Source: CAVURS01 sp963834425 (GTDB lineage: Bacteria > Actinomycetota > Actinomycetes > Actinomycetales > CAVURS01). Taken from it: a stretch of DNA of 64,000 nucleotides. The translations under genes were made by a program, and so were the position numbers. This document shows positions 27,595 through 37,044 of this stretch, piece after piece. The stretch covers positions 62,001 to 126,000 of the forward strand of contig CAWIBR010000010.1 in NCBI GenBank assembly GCA_963834425.1. Direction: 5' to 3'. The notes under the pieces are model-generated. The model did not search any database, was not told the origin of the DNA, and saw only the letters and a list, made by a program, of their open reading frames with translations. Position 1 is the first letter of the stretch; every line of letters begins with the position of its first letter.

Positions 27595-28230
27595 ATGTCC
27601 GAGGTCCAAGGCTTCGACGACGTCGAAGCCGGGGGTCAGCGCCCGACCCGCCCACCCCTGACGCCGGCTCAGAAGCGCGCCCGCCGCCAGGCCATCACGC
27701 TGCTGCTTGTCGGCGGGCTGCTGCTCGTCTCCTTTGTGTTCGCGGCGGCCTACTACGGCGGCTGGTTCGCCAAGCCCAAGGCCACGTCGACGGCCGGCTC
27801 GTGTCCGACCACCGCAGTGGTCATCAAGGTGCAGCCCTCGCAGGTGCAGGTCAACGTCTACAACGCGAGCAAGCGCAACGGGCTGGCCAAGAAGGTGTCC
27901 GGTGAGATGAAGGCCCAGGGCTACGTCACCGGCAAGGTCGCCAACGACCCGCTCAATGCCAACGTCACGACGCCGGCCCAGATCCGATACGGCGCGAAGG
28001 GCAAGGCGGCCGCGCAGCTCGTCGCCTCGGAGGTGCCGGGCGCCAAGATGGTCCTGGACAAGCGCAAGGACGCGACCGTCGACCTGGTGCTCGGTGCGTC
28101 GTACGTCAAGCTGGGCGACCCGCCCTCGGCCACCGCCAGCAGCAACCCGAGCTGCCACCCGAGTACGACGCCGACGGGGACCCACACGACGCCCGCCAAG
28201 CCGACGGCGAGCAAGACCAAGAAGGCCTAG
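27595..28230 (+). CDS. LytR C-terminal (LytR_C) domain membrane protein
   Basis: This 211-residue protein has a short cytoplasmic N-terminus, one transmembrane helix at about residues 33-52 and an extracellular LytR_C domain at about 80-175. VQVNVYNASKRNGLAKKV is the signature start of that domain. A Ser/Thr/Pro/Lys tail follows. LytR_C domains occur at the end of LCP wall-polymer ligases or alone, and are thought to take part in cell-envelope assembly. The upstream small gene is 18 bp away and probably co-transcribed. Confidence 0.87.
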   Translation: MSEVQGFDDVEAGGQRPTRPPLTPAQKRARRQAITLLLVGGLLLVSFVFAAAYYGGWFAKPKATSTAGSCPTTAVVIKVQPSQVQVNVYNASKRNGLAKKVSGEMKAQGYVTGKVANDPLNANVTTPAQIRYGAKGKAAAQLVASEVPGAKMVLDKRKDATVDLVLGASYVKLGDPPSATASSNPSCHPSTTPTGTHTTPAKPTASKTKKA

Positions 28231-28241
28231 GGACGCGCGGC

Positions 28242-28754
28242 ATGAGCGCACCGCAGGCCTGCCCCGACTGCGGCTTCGCCTGGCAAGACCTGCCGACCGC
28301 GTCGTACGCATCGCACCTGGCCGACCTGGCCGGCCGCTATCGCACCATCCTGACTGCGACGCCAGAGGCCGACCTGCGTCGGCGCCCGGCGCCGGAGGTC
28401 TGGTCCGCGCTCGAGTACGCCTGCCATGTGCGGGACGTGTTGCTCGCGCAGCGCGAGCGGATCTACCTGGCGCTGGTCGAGGAGCGGCCGAGCTTCGCCC
28501 GGATGAACCGGGAGGAGCGGGTCACGCTCGCCCGGTACGCCGAGGAGTCGCCCGTCGCGGTGGCCGACGAGCTCGACCTGGCGTTTCGGCTCGTGACGAC
28601 CGCGCTGAGCGGCCGTGACGAGGCTGACTGGGCGCGGTTGTTGATCTACAACTATCCCGGCCCGACCGAGCACGACCTGGCCTGGCTGGGGCGGCACACG
28701 ATCCACGAGTGCGAGCACCACCTGGTCGACATTCAGCGCGGTCTCGCGCCCTAG
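28242..28754 (+). CDS. DinB family protein
   Basis: This 170-residue four-helix-bundle protein belongs to the DinB/YfiT-like superfamily. Candidate metal-ligand histidines are in EYACHVRDVL (about residue 65) and in the C-terminal HTIHECEHHLVDIQRG. The N-terminus CPDCGFAW carries a Cys-x2-Cys pair that is not general to the family. DinB-superfamily enzymes include mycothiol- and bacillithiol-dependent transferases; the substrate here is unknown. It begins 11 bp after the LytR_C gene and faces a tRNA on the other strand. Confidence 0.8.
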   Translation: MSAPQACPDCGFAWQDLPTASYASHLADLAGRYRTILTATPEADLRRRPAPEVWSALEYACHVRDVLLAQRERIYLALVEERPSFARMNREERVTLARYAEESPVAVADELDLAFRLVTTALSGRDEADWARLLIYNYPGPTEHDLAWLGRHTIHECEHHLVDIQRGLAP

Positions 28755-28785
28755 CTCGCGGTCTCGCTCCCGGCCCCGCAAGCCA

Positions 28786-28832
28786 GCAGCGGTGCAACTC
28801 CGGTCATCACTGACGCTGAGCTGCACCGCTGC
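28786..28832. terminator. Bidirectional hairpin between DinB gene and tRNA-Ser
   Basis: GCAGCGGTGCA (28786-28796) pairs perfectly with TGCACCGCTGC (28822-28832), with 25 bases between. It lies between the ends of two converging units, the DinB gene on plus and tRNA-Ser on minus. Confidence 0.6.
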
Positions 28833-28844
28833 GTGGATGTCACA

Positions 28845-28934
28845 TGGCGGTGGCGGTGGGATTTGAACCCACGGACGGGTTGCCCCGTCACACGCTTTCG
28901 AGGCGTGCTCCTTAGGCCGCTCGGACACGCCACC
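28845..28934 (-). tRNA. tRNA-Ser (anticodon CGA)
   Basis: On the minus strand the acceptor arm GGTGGCG (28934-28928) pairs with CGCCACC (28855-28849), followed by G and an encoded CCA (28847-28845). The anticodon stem CACGC/GCGTG holds the loop CTCGAAA with anticodon CGA. A long class II variable arm is present. Confidence 0.96.
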
Positions 28935-28966
28935 GCGGAGCAGACTACCCGAGCCCTACCCGAGAA

Positions 28967-29467
28967 TTACCCCAGCCGGAGGCCTGCGAAAAAGGCGGTG
29001 AGCAGCTCTGCGCACTCCTGAGCCCGCACCTCCGGGACCACCTCGACCCGATGGTTGACGGCCCGGTCGCGCATCACGTCCCACACCGAACCGGCCGCCC
29101 CGGCCTTGGGATCCCAGGCGCCGAAAACGACCCGCTGCACCCGCGCCAGCACCAGGCCCCCAGCGCACATCAGGCAGGGTTCGAGGGTCACGACCAGGGT
29201 GCAGCCGGCGAGCCGCCACTCCCCGAGCGTGTGGGCCGCGGCGCGCAGGGCCAGGATCTCGGCGTGCGCCGTCGGGTCTGTTTCGGCCTCCCGCCGGTTG
29301 ACCCCGGCGCCGAGCAGTGCGCCGGTCGGCCCGATCACGACCGCACCGACCGGGACGTCACCGGAAGCGGTCGCCAGCGCGGCCTGATCGAGCGCGAGAC
29401 CCATCCACTCGTCGTACGCCGGGTCAGGGGTCCGGTCCTGGCCCGCCCCGCGAGCCGGTCCCGTCAC
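28967..29467 (-). CDS. tadA: tRNA-specific adenosine deaminase
   Basis: This zinc enzyme converts the wobble adenosine of tRNA-Arg(ACG) to inosine; that tRNA is encoded in this window at 38980-39052. From GTG 29467 the protein has 166 residues. The deaminase signature is HAE (His68, Glu70) and PCLMC (Cys98, Cys101). I chose the GTG because it overlaps the upstream stop as GTGA, the usual coupled arrangement; an ATG 33 bp upstream is possible. The upstream gene is the tadA-associated protein. Confidence 0.94.
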   Translation of the reverse strand: MTGPARGAGQDRTPDPAYDEWMGLALDQAALATASGDVPVGAVVIGPTGALLGAGVNRREAETDPTAHAEILALRAAAHTLGEWRLAGCTLVVTLEPCLMCAGGLVLARVQRVVFGAWDPKAGAAGSVWDVMRDRAVNHRVEVVPEVRAQECAELLTAFFAGLRLG

Positions 29468-30135
29468 CGCAACGCGTCGAGCTGTTCGTCGAAGCCGCAC
29501 GCCTCGCCGATGCCGGCCAGAACGGCCGCCGGGTCGTCCGACTCCTCGGTCGTCAGTTGCACGAGCTCGGCGGCGCTGATCCCCAGGTCCTCCAGCAACG
29601 CTGGGTCGCCGGCCCAGGTCCGCGAAGGCTGGAGCCCGTTCGCCTCGATGTCGCTCAGGTCCGGCGCCAGCGCCTCGCGAGCGTTGGTCACGATGTCGTC
29701 CGGCTCGTCATCGTCGTCGGTCAGCTCGACGGCAGTGTCGTCGTCGGAATCCGTTGCAGCAGAGCGGGTTCCAACACTGTCGTCGTCATCAAGATCGTCC
29801 TCCTCGTCGTCGACCGGCACGTCGGCCAGCCCGTCGAGGTCGGCGGGGATGTCGATGTCGGCCGCTGATTCCAGGACCACGGCGTAGCGGCTGCGGAGCG
29901 ACTCGCGCAGGTCGGAGACAAACGGGCGCGGTTCGCCGTCGTCGTCGACCCGCACGAGCGCGAACCACGAGTCCTCGCGCTCGATGATCGCGAGACCGGG
30001 TCCAGCGCCTGGCAACGCATTTCGCACCAGGTCGGCCAGCTCGTCGAGATCCTCGGCGTCGTCGACATCGAGGTCGAGGACGCGCCAGCCGCGAGCATGC
30101 CGAGCCAGTACGGCGGTGAAGTACGACACCGCCAT
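29464..30135 (-). CDS. tRNA adenosine deaminase-associated protein
   Basis: The protein is 223 residues long. Its N-terminal domain (MAVSYFTAVLARHARGW to about residue 90) is the conserved partner encoded before tadA in many actinobacteria. A long Asp/Glu-rich acidic stretch follows (about 105-150) and then a helical C-terminus with the repeated theme AGDPALLEDLGISAAELVQL. No enzyme motif is evident. Its GTGA overlap with tadA indicates coupled translation. It is divergent from upp with only 30 bp between start codons, so the promoters must be compact or overlapping. Confidence 0.85.
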   Translation of the reverse strand: MAVSYFTAVLARHARGWRVLDLDVDDAEDLDELADLVRNALPGAGPGLAIIEREDSWFALVRVDDDGEPRPFVSDLRESLRSRYAVVLESAADIDIPADLDGLADVPVDDEEDDLDDDDSVGTRSAATDSDDDTAVELTDDDDEPDDIVTNAREALAPDLSDIEANGLQPSRTWAGDPALLEDLGISAAELVQLTTEESDDPAAVLAGIGEACGFDEQLDALR

Positions 30136-30165
30136 ATGGTGCCACTGCGGCGGTAGGTTTCGCCC

Positions 30166-30804
30166 ATGCGAGTGACCGTCGTCGACCATCCCCTGATCGC
30201 CCACAAGCTCACCACATTGCGGGACGAACGCACCGACTCCCCGACCTTCCGCCGGCTGACCGACGAGCTGGTCACCCTCCTGGCCTACGAAGCCACCCGC
30301 GATGTCCGGGTGCAGCCGGCCGAGGTGACGACGCCCGTGGGTCCGGCCGTCGGCGTCCGGCTGTCCGCGCCGAAGCCACTCGTCGTACCCATCCTGCGGG
30401 CCGGGCTCGGGATGCTCGACGGGATGGTCCGGATCCTGCCCACGGCCGAGGTCGGCTTCCTCGGGCTGGTCCGCGACGAGGAGACCCTGGTCGCGACCAC
30501 CTACGCCACCCGGCTGCCCGACGACCTGTCCGGGCGGCAGTGCTACCTGCTCGACCCGATGCTGGCGACGGGCGGCACGTTGTCGGCGGCCGTCCACTAC
30601 CTGACCGACCGCGGCGCCGATGACATCACCGCGATCTGCCTCCTGTCGGCACCCGAAGGCCTGGCGCTCCTCGAGCGCGAGACGGCCTCGCTCAGCGCGC
30701 CGTTCGCGGTCGTCACCGCCGCCCTGGACGAGCGACTCAACGACCGGGGCTACATCGTGCCCGGCCTCGGTGACGCCGGAGACCGGCTGTACGGCGTGGT
30801 CTGA
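30166..30804 (+). CDS. upp: Uracil phosphoribosyltransferase
   Basis: This pyrimidine-salvage enzyme makes UMP from uracil and PRPP. The length, 212 residues, is standard. The PRPP loop DPMLATGGTLSAA is intact, and the C-terminal YIVPGLGDAGDRLYG binds uracil. The N-terminal VVDHPLIAHKLTTLRD is the family hallmark. GGTAGG lies about nine bases before the ATG. Confidence 0.96.
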   Translation: MRVTVVDHPLIAHKLTTLRDERTDSPTFRRLTDELVTLLAYEATRDVRVQPAEVTTPVGPAVGVRLSAPKPLVVPILRAGLGMLDGMVRILPTAEVGFLGLVRDEETLVATTYATRLPDDLSGRQCYLLDPMLATGGTLSAAVHYLTDRGADDITAICLLSAPEGLALLERETASLSAPFAVVTAALDERLNDRGYIVPGLGDAGDRLYGVV

Positions 30805-30922
30805 CCCCTTCCACGGCGCCCGGCCCCTACCGGCGCGCCTCCGTCGCCCCCGGCGAGGCGTCCGTGAGGATGACCCTGGACTGCTGTCGGACTACAGGCT
30901 CGAATCGTCGGAGGGAGGCGCC

Positions 30923-31105
30923 ATGGTGACCTCGCGGATCAAGCAGCTCGCCTACCTGCTCATCGCCGCCTTCGTGATCTACGCCATTTTCAAGAGCCCG
31001 GATCAGGCAGCCGACATCGTGCGCAGAGCCTGGAACGGCGTCGTCGAGTTGATCCAGGCGATCGGCCGGTTCTTCAACGCCCTCCTGAACAACAACAACA
31101 CCTAA
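30923..31105 (+). CDS. Small single-pass membrane protein, 60 residues
   Basis: The ATG at 30923 follows an excellent GGAGGGAGG with good spacing. The product has one transmembrane helix (about residues 8-22, LAYLLIAAFVIYAIF) and an amphipathic C-terminus ending in four asparagines. It ends five bases before the PH-domain gene, which suggests an operon. The upstream 118 bp contain no other gene I can see. Function is unknown. Confidence 0.75.
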   Translation: MVTSRIKQLAYLLIAAFVIYAIFKSPDQAADIVRRAWNGVVELIQAIGRFFNALLNNNNT

Positions 31106-31110
31106 TCGCG

Positions 31111-31737
31111 ATGTCCGGCAGCCGGACTCCGGTCGATGCTCGCGGCGCGCGCTACTACGCCAAGCACCTGCTCCCCTACGAGGACGTCGTCGCCGCTGAG
31201 CGGCGGCACTGGGCCCAACTGATCGGGCCGGTCGCGACCACGGTGCTGGGGCTGTTCGTCGCGGTCTGGCTGGACACGAACATCCCGCAGAACGTCCCCG
31301 TCCTCGGCAATCTGATCTGGATCGCGTGGATCGCCAGCCTCGTTTACCTGGCCTACCGGTGCCTCGACTGGCGGACCGACTGGTTCGTCGCGACCAACAA
31401 GCGGGTGATCCTGGCCAACGGACTCCTGACCCGCACCGTCGCGATGATGCCGCTCGCGAAGGTCACCGACATGTCCTACAACCGCTCCGTGCTCGGCCGG
31501 CTGCTCGGCTATGGGGAGTTCGTGCTGGAGTCGGCCGGACAGGACCAGGCCCTGCGCCGGGTGCGCTTCCTGCCACATCCGGACGCGCTCTATGAGGAGA
31601 TCTGCCTGGAGATCTTCGGCGCCAGCCCGCCCCCGCCGCCCCCACCGCCGAGCGGCACGCCGACCAACCAACCCGGCCGGCGCCCGGACCCGAACGCCGT
31701 CACCACCATCGTCCCCATCGACCGCTCCGACGACTGA
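31111..31737 (+). CDS. Bacterial PH (YdbT/bPH_2-like) domain membrane protein
   Basis: The 208-residue protein has two transmembrane helices (about residues 37-55 and 63-80). A bPH_2 domain follows, recognisable by TDWFVATNKRVILANGLLTRTVAMMPL and KVTDMSYNRSVLGRLLGYGEFVLES. It ends with a nine-proline stretch and an acidic tail. Members are membrane-associated and of unknown biochemical role. The short spacing links it to the 60-residue membrane protein upstream. Confidence 0.85.
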   Translation: MSGSRTPVDARGARYYAKHLLPYEDVVAAERRHWAQLIGPVATTVLGLFVAVWLDTNIPQNVPVLGNLIWIAWIASLVYLAYRCLDWRTDWFVATNKRVILANGLLTRTVAMMPLAKVTDMSYNRSVLGRLLGYGEFVLESAGQDQALRRVRFLPHPDALYEEICLEIFGASPPPPPPPPSGTPTNQPGRRPDPNAVTTIVPIDRSDD

Positions 31738-31762
31738 CCGCCCGCCCTGCGCTGGTCGCGAC

Positions 31763-31838
31763 GCCAGCTCGGCGGGCAGAAGTCGCCCGAGCCGGCAGCT
31801 GCGGCCCACGTACCCCTGGTTGTGCCCGCCGAGTTGGC
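31763..31838. terminator. Long-loop hairpin between converging genes
   Basis: GCCAGCTCGGCGGGCA (31763-31778) pairs with TGCCCGCCGAGTTGGC (31823-31838) with one G-T mismatch and a 44-base loop. It sits between the ends of the PH-domain gene (plus) and pntB (minus). Confidence 0.5.
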
Positions 31839-31855
31839 GGCCAGTTCGCGCCCCG

Positions 31856-33336
<1,481 letters not shown>

Positions 33337-33340
<4 letters not shown>

Positions 33341-33649
33341 CGGTCAACTCCCGGCTTGTCCTTCGTTGGCGCTGCTCGGCCTTTGAACATCTCCAGCATC
33401 CGGTCGGTGACCACGAAGCCGCCCACCATGTTGATCGTGGACAGCACGATCGCGATCAGCCCCAGCGTCACGGCGAACCAGCCCCTGGCCTGGCCCGGTG
33501 ACGATGATCGCGCCGACCAGGATCACGCCGTGGATCGCGTTCGCCCCGGACATCAGCGGCGTGTGCAGCGTCGTGGACACCTTCGAGACGACCTCGAAGC
33601 CGATGAAGACCGCCAGGACGAAGAACGTCAGCAGCGTGACCCCGGACAT
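33337..33649 (-). CDS. pntA: NAD(P) transhydrogenase alpha subunit part 2, with apparent one-base insertion
   Basis: This small membrane part of split PntA starts at ATG 33649 (MSGVTLLTFFVLAVFIGFEV) and reads correctly to GAIIVTG. There an extra base near 33492 (GGGCCAGG where GGGCAGG is expected) throws the frame. In the corrected frame the family-typical QARGWFAVTLGLIAIVLSTINMV and VVTDRMLEMFK follow, ending at a TGA (33337-33339) that overlaps the pntB GTG. The intact downstream frame and perfect overlap argue for a sequencing error or very recent mutation rather than old decay. Corrected length is about 103 residues. Confidence 0.85.
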
Positions 33650-34897
33650 CAGGCCGTCCCCTCAGTCGGCGACTCAGCCGGCGACTCAGCCGGCGACTCG
33701 GCCGGTGGCTCACTAGGCGGGTCAATCAGCTCGCGAGTTGGCTGATGCCGTACGACGCCGTCATGGACCACGCACGCGGAGTCCAACACCTCGTCGCCGA
33801 AGTCCAGCACCAGCGCAGGCCCGGAACCCGCCGGGCCCTCGGGATCCTCGGGGTCGCCCGGTTTGAGCATCAGGGCCAGCAGGTTGGTGACGTTCTTGGC
33901 GTAAAGCCGGCTCGCATCGGCCGGCATCGTCGAGGCCGCATCGGCCATCCCCAGCAGCGTGACCGTCCCACCAGCCCCGTCGACGGCCACGCGGATCTCC
34001 TGCCCGGCCACCGAACCCTCCACGTTGCCGCCGCTCTCGGCCGCCAGGTCGACCACCACCGAACCGGCCTTCATCCCCTCCACCATCGCCCGGGTCACCA
34101 ACAGCGGCGCCGGCCGGCCGGGCACCGCAGCGGTGGTGATCAGCACGTCGGCCTTGGCGATGTACGGCGCGAGCAGGTCGCGCTGGCGAGCCGCCCGCTC
34201 CTCGCCCATCTCCCGGGCGTAACCGCCCGACCCCTCCAACGACTCCAGCTCCAACGAGATGAACGACGCCCCCATCGACTTCACCTCATCCGCCGACGCC
34301 GGTCGCACGTCGTACGCCTCCACGACCGCACCCAGCCGCTTGGCCGTCGCGATGGCCTGCAACCCCGCCACCCCGGCGCCCAACACCACCACCCGGGCCG
34401 GCGGCACGGTGCCGGCCGCGGTCATGAAGAGCGGGAAGAACCGCGGCAACCGCATCGCCGCCTCCAACGCGCACCGGTACCCCGACACCAGCGCCTGCGA
34501 CGTCAAGGCGTCCATCGACTGCGCCCGCGAGATCCGCGGCACCAACTCCATCGAGAAGGCCGTCACCCCCGCGTCCCGCAACAAACGGACCCCGTCGAGC
34601 TCGGCCGACGGGGTCATGAAACCGATCGTCACCGCCCCTCGACGCAGCCGACCGATCTCGGCCGCCAGCAACGGCCGCACATGCAGCACGACGTCCGCGT
34701 CAGCCAGCACGTCGCCGCCCTCGACGATCTCGACCCCAACGTCACGGAAGGCCTGCGTCCGAGCTCAGCGCCGCAGCGCCCGCGCCGGACTCCACCACGA
34801 CCTCGGCCCCCGAGCTCACCAAGGGGGCGGCGGCCTCAGCGGTCAACGCGACCCGTCGTTCACCGGGTCGGACCTCGCGGGCAACGGCGACTCGCAT
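33649..34897 (-). CDS. pntA: NAD(P) transhydrogenase alpha subunit part 1, with apparent one-base insertion
   Basis: This is the soluble NAD(H)-binding part. The ATG at 34897 starts MRVAVAREVRPGERRVALTA, the expected N-terminus. An extra base near 34752 (GCAGGCC instead of GCAGCC) leads to an early TGA. In the corrected frame the protein continues AFRDVGVEIVEGGDVLADAD and reads intact to 33649: catalytic PRISRAQSMD, dinucleotide motif GAGVAGLQAI and RPASADEVKSMGA. The C-terminus has a tandem ESPA repeat. The stop overlaps the pntA2 start as TGATG. About 415 residues when corrected. Confidence 0.87.
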
Positions 34898-35104
34898 GGG
34901 CCGAACGCTAGTGGTCCCACACTCATTCGGCCTAGGACTCGGCTGGGAGAGTGAGTATCACCGGTGACGGGAAGTGTTCCTCGTGTAACGCTGGGCGTGT
35001 CGCGCCACCCCGGCGTACTGTCCGATCTGCTCGGTGGTCTGGTCGGTGGTCTTGCTCGGTGGCTTTGCTTGCTCAGTGAACTGGGGGTGCTGATCGCGGT
35101 GCGT

Positions 35105-36511
35105 ATGTCGCGTCCTTCGGCATCCACCTGGTGGTTGAAACGGCAGCCGGTCGCCGTCCGCCGTTACTTCGGCACCGTGGTGGCGCTCGCGGTGCTGCTC
35201 TCGGTGGCCGCGCTGGCCCTCACCCCGGATCTCGGCCAGTTCCACTACCTGGGTACGGCGGTCATCTGCGGCCTCGCGGTGGCCGTCTCCGTGCTCACCC
35301 GCTCGGTCATGGTGGCCTTCCCCCGCGACATGGCGGTCCAGGACATCGGCGGCGTCTGGATGATGGCCGCCTTGCTGATCTGGGGACCGCCCGAGGCGCT
35401 CGTCGTCGCGGTGCTCGTCGGCGGCCTCTGGACCCAGTTCGTCGACGTCCACTGGGGCGGCAGCCATCGGCAGCTCGCGCAGCAGATCTTCAACGTCTCG
35501 GCGATGTTCATCGCCATCGACCTGTCGTTCCTGGTGATGCACGCCGTCGGTCCGCTGCCCCACGATCTGACCGCCATCCTCGGCGTCGCGGCGTACCTCG
35601 TGAGCAACACCGCCATCGTCATGGGGATCGCCCGGATCGCCGGCGCCGACGACATCGGCGAGGTGCTGCGCAGCTGGAGCACGCGGGTGATGATCCTGAC
35701 CGAGGCGACCCTGAGCATCGGCATGGCCGCGGCCTGGGCGAGCGAGCCGGTCGCGGCCTGCCTCCTGTCGGGCACGCTGGTCGCCGCCGGGGCCGGACTG
35801 CACTACGCCCACCTGCTGGAGGAGGCGAGCACCGACCGACGGACCGGCCTGCTGCGTCCGGACAGCTGGACCAAGACCGTCTCCCGGTTGGTCAGTCGCG
35901 AGCCGGTCGGCGTCATCCTGGCCGACCTCGACCACTTCAAGCAGGTCAACGACGAGCTCGGGCACTTGGCCGGCGACGAGGTGTTGACCACGATCGGCGC
36001 CACCATCGCGGAGAGCCTGCGACCCGGCGACGTCGCCGGGCGCTGGGGCGGCGAGGAGTTCGTCGTCGCGCTGCCCGGGCTCGGGCTGCGCGAGGCTCGC
36101 GAGGTGGCCGAACGCCTGGCCGAGGCCGTCCGCAGCGCGAGCCACGCCGGCATCGGCCGCCAGGTCACCTGCACCATCTCGGCCGGGGTCGCCTACGCAC
36201 CGCAATCCGCGCCGGACGACGCGGCGGGCGCCGTGCGGCAGGCCCTCCGCGAAGCCGACCTCGCGATGTACGCCGCGAAGCGCGCCGGCCGCGACCGGGT
36301 CCTGACCTTCACCGACCTGACCAGCCGCGACCTCGACGTCATCAACCGGCCGGCCGACGAGCCGAAACCTCGCCCGCCGATGGACGCCGGGCCGTCGATG
36401 GACACGCCGCTGCCCGGCATCATCAACCTGGCCGACCTGTCCGGCCGCTCAGACCTCGCCGACCTGCCCGCCCCTGCGGCCGAGTCGAAGTCCGGCAACA
36501 CCCAGCGCTGA
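35105..36511 (+). CDS. Membrane diguanylate cyclase (GGDEF family)
   Basis: The protein has 468 residues from ATG 35105; the frame is open upstream to 34964, so the start is uncertain. Six or seven membrane helices (about residues 20-240) precede a GGDEF domain (about 255-420). The active-site loop is GGEEF at residues 315-319. RPGD at 306-309 sits five residues before it, exactly the RxxD product-inhibition site. DLDHFKQVNDELGH supplies the metal-binding Asp. It should therefore be an active, feedback-inhibited cyclic-di-GMP synthase. The C-terminal 90 residues are Pro/Asp rich and disordered. Confidence 0.92.
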   Translation: MSRPSASTWWLKRQPVAVRRYFGTVVALAVLLSVAALALTPDLGQFHYLGTAVICGLAVAVSVLTRSVMVAFPRDMAVQDIGGVWMMAALLIWGPPEALVVAVLVGGLWTQFVDVHWGGSHRQLAQQIFNVSAMFIAIDLSFLVMHAVGPLPHDLTAILGVAAYLVSNTAIVMGIARIAGADDIGEVLRSWSTRVMILTEATLSIGMAAAWASEPVAACLLSGTLVAAGAGLHYAHLLEEASTDRRTGLLRPDSWTKTVSRLVSREPVGVILADLDHFKQVNDELGHLAGDEVLTTIGATIAESLRPGDVAGRWGGEEFVVALPGLGLREAREVAERLAEAVRSASHAGIGRQVTCTISAGVAYAPQSAPDDAAGAVRQALREADLAMYAAKRAGRDRVLTFTDLTSRDLDVINRPADEPKPRPPMDAGPSMDTPLPGIINLADLSGRSDLADLPAPAAESKSGNTQR

Positions 36512-36636
36512 GCACTGCGCCTGGGTGTGGAGCTCGCCAGACCTCGGCAGAGAAGCCTCGGGCCGAGGGGTCGGGGTGCGGTCTGACCGAACAACGGATG
36601 AATACGGGGATGGGTAGAGGGACGAGTACGGGTTGA

Positions 36637-36656
36637 CGGGGGCGATCAGCCCCCCC
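36637..36656 (-). terminator. GC-rich hairpin overlapping the micro-ORF stop
   Basis: GGGGGCGATCAGCCCCCC forms a short strong hairpin with a four-base loop. It follows the end of the diguanylate cyclase on plus and contains the TGA of the minus-strand micro-ORF. No T run follows on either strand. Confidence 0.45.
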
Positions 36657-36678
36657 ACTTCCAAGGGCTCTTACGCAT
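36646..36678 (-). CDS. Candidate ten-residue micro-ORF
   Basis: The minus strand has AGGAGGTGATT (36694-36684), almost the full complement of the 16S rRNA 3' end. An ATG at 36678 follows and opens MRKSPWKWGG, ending in TGA at 36646. The stop lies in the tip of a GC-rich hairpin. Nothing is encoded immediately downstream on this strand. It could be a translated small peptide, a leader of a short RNA, or chance. I give moderate weight because so strong a ribosome-binding site is rare in a gap. Confidence 0.35.
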   Translation of the reverse strand: MRKSPWKWGG

Positions 36679-36792
36679 GGCGAAATCACCTCCTCATGCC
36701 GAGCGTTCGGACCACCCCGGTTGGTGATCGTCACGTCATGGAAGGCACGCCGGCACCTTGTGAGCGCCGTGACGCCTGTGGTCACCGATACA

Positions 36793-36832
36793 TAACCACT
36801 TCATCGTGGTTACAGCCAAGAGTCTCTTGGCT
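36793..36832. promoter_or_regulatory. Two adjacent perfect stem-loops or operators
   Basis: TAACCAC-TTCATC-GTGGTTA (36793-36812) is followed one base later by AGCCAAGA-GTC-TCTTGGCT (36814-36832). The surrounding 50 bp are AT-rich for this genome and include TATGTAT on the minus strand, a plausible -10 element. They could control the micro-ORF transcript (minus) or the OmpA-like gene (plus). Confidence 0.4.
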
Positions 36833-37044
36833 ACTCCTTGCAGTTATCGCTTCGTTGTCATCCTGCAACCGATCCGGATCCAGCGCACCTTTGTGGCGGC
36901 TGCGCAGATCCCATCGAGACGCCCCAAGTCCCACAGGACAAGACAACTCATCCGAAATGGCGTCATGTCTGCGACGATCTCGGCCGTCAGCAGCCTCCGG
37001 TCGTTACGGCCGGACGTCACCGAGCTTCGCAGGGGGAGCTTCGA

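Larger units (their letters stand above)
36512..37044. other. Gene-poor 533-bp region with a micro-ORF, hairpins and palindromes
   Basis: No long credible gene lies here. On the minus strand there is a ten-codon ORF with a near-perfect Shine-Dalgarno (36646-36694) and a GC-rich hairpin over its stop. Two adjacent perfect stem-loops lie at 36793-36832 in an AT-richer stretch. The right part (36840-37040) is presumably promoter and leader of the OmpA-like gene, with no element I recognise. Confidence 0.55.

Noticed and set aside
31738..31855. Small gene between the PH-domain gene and pntB
   Set aside because: Only a long-loop hairpin is present; no frame with a credible start and ribosome-binding site.
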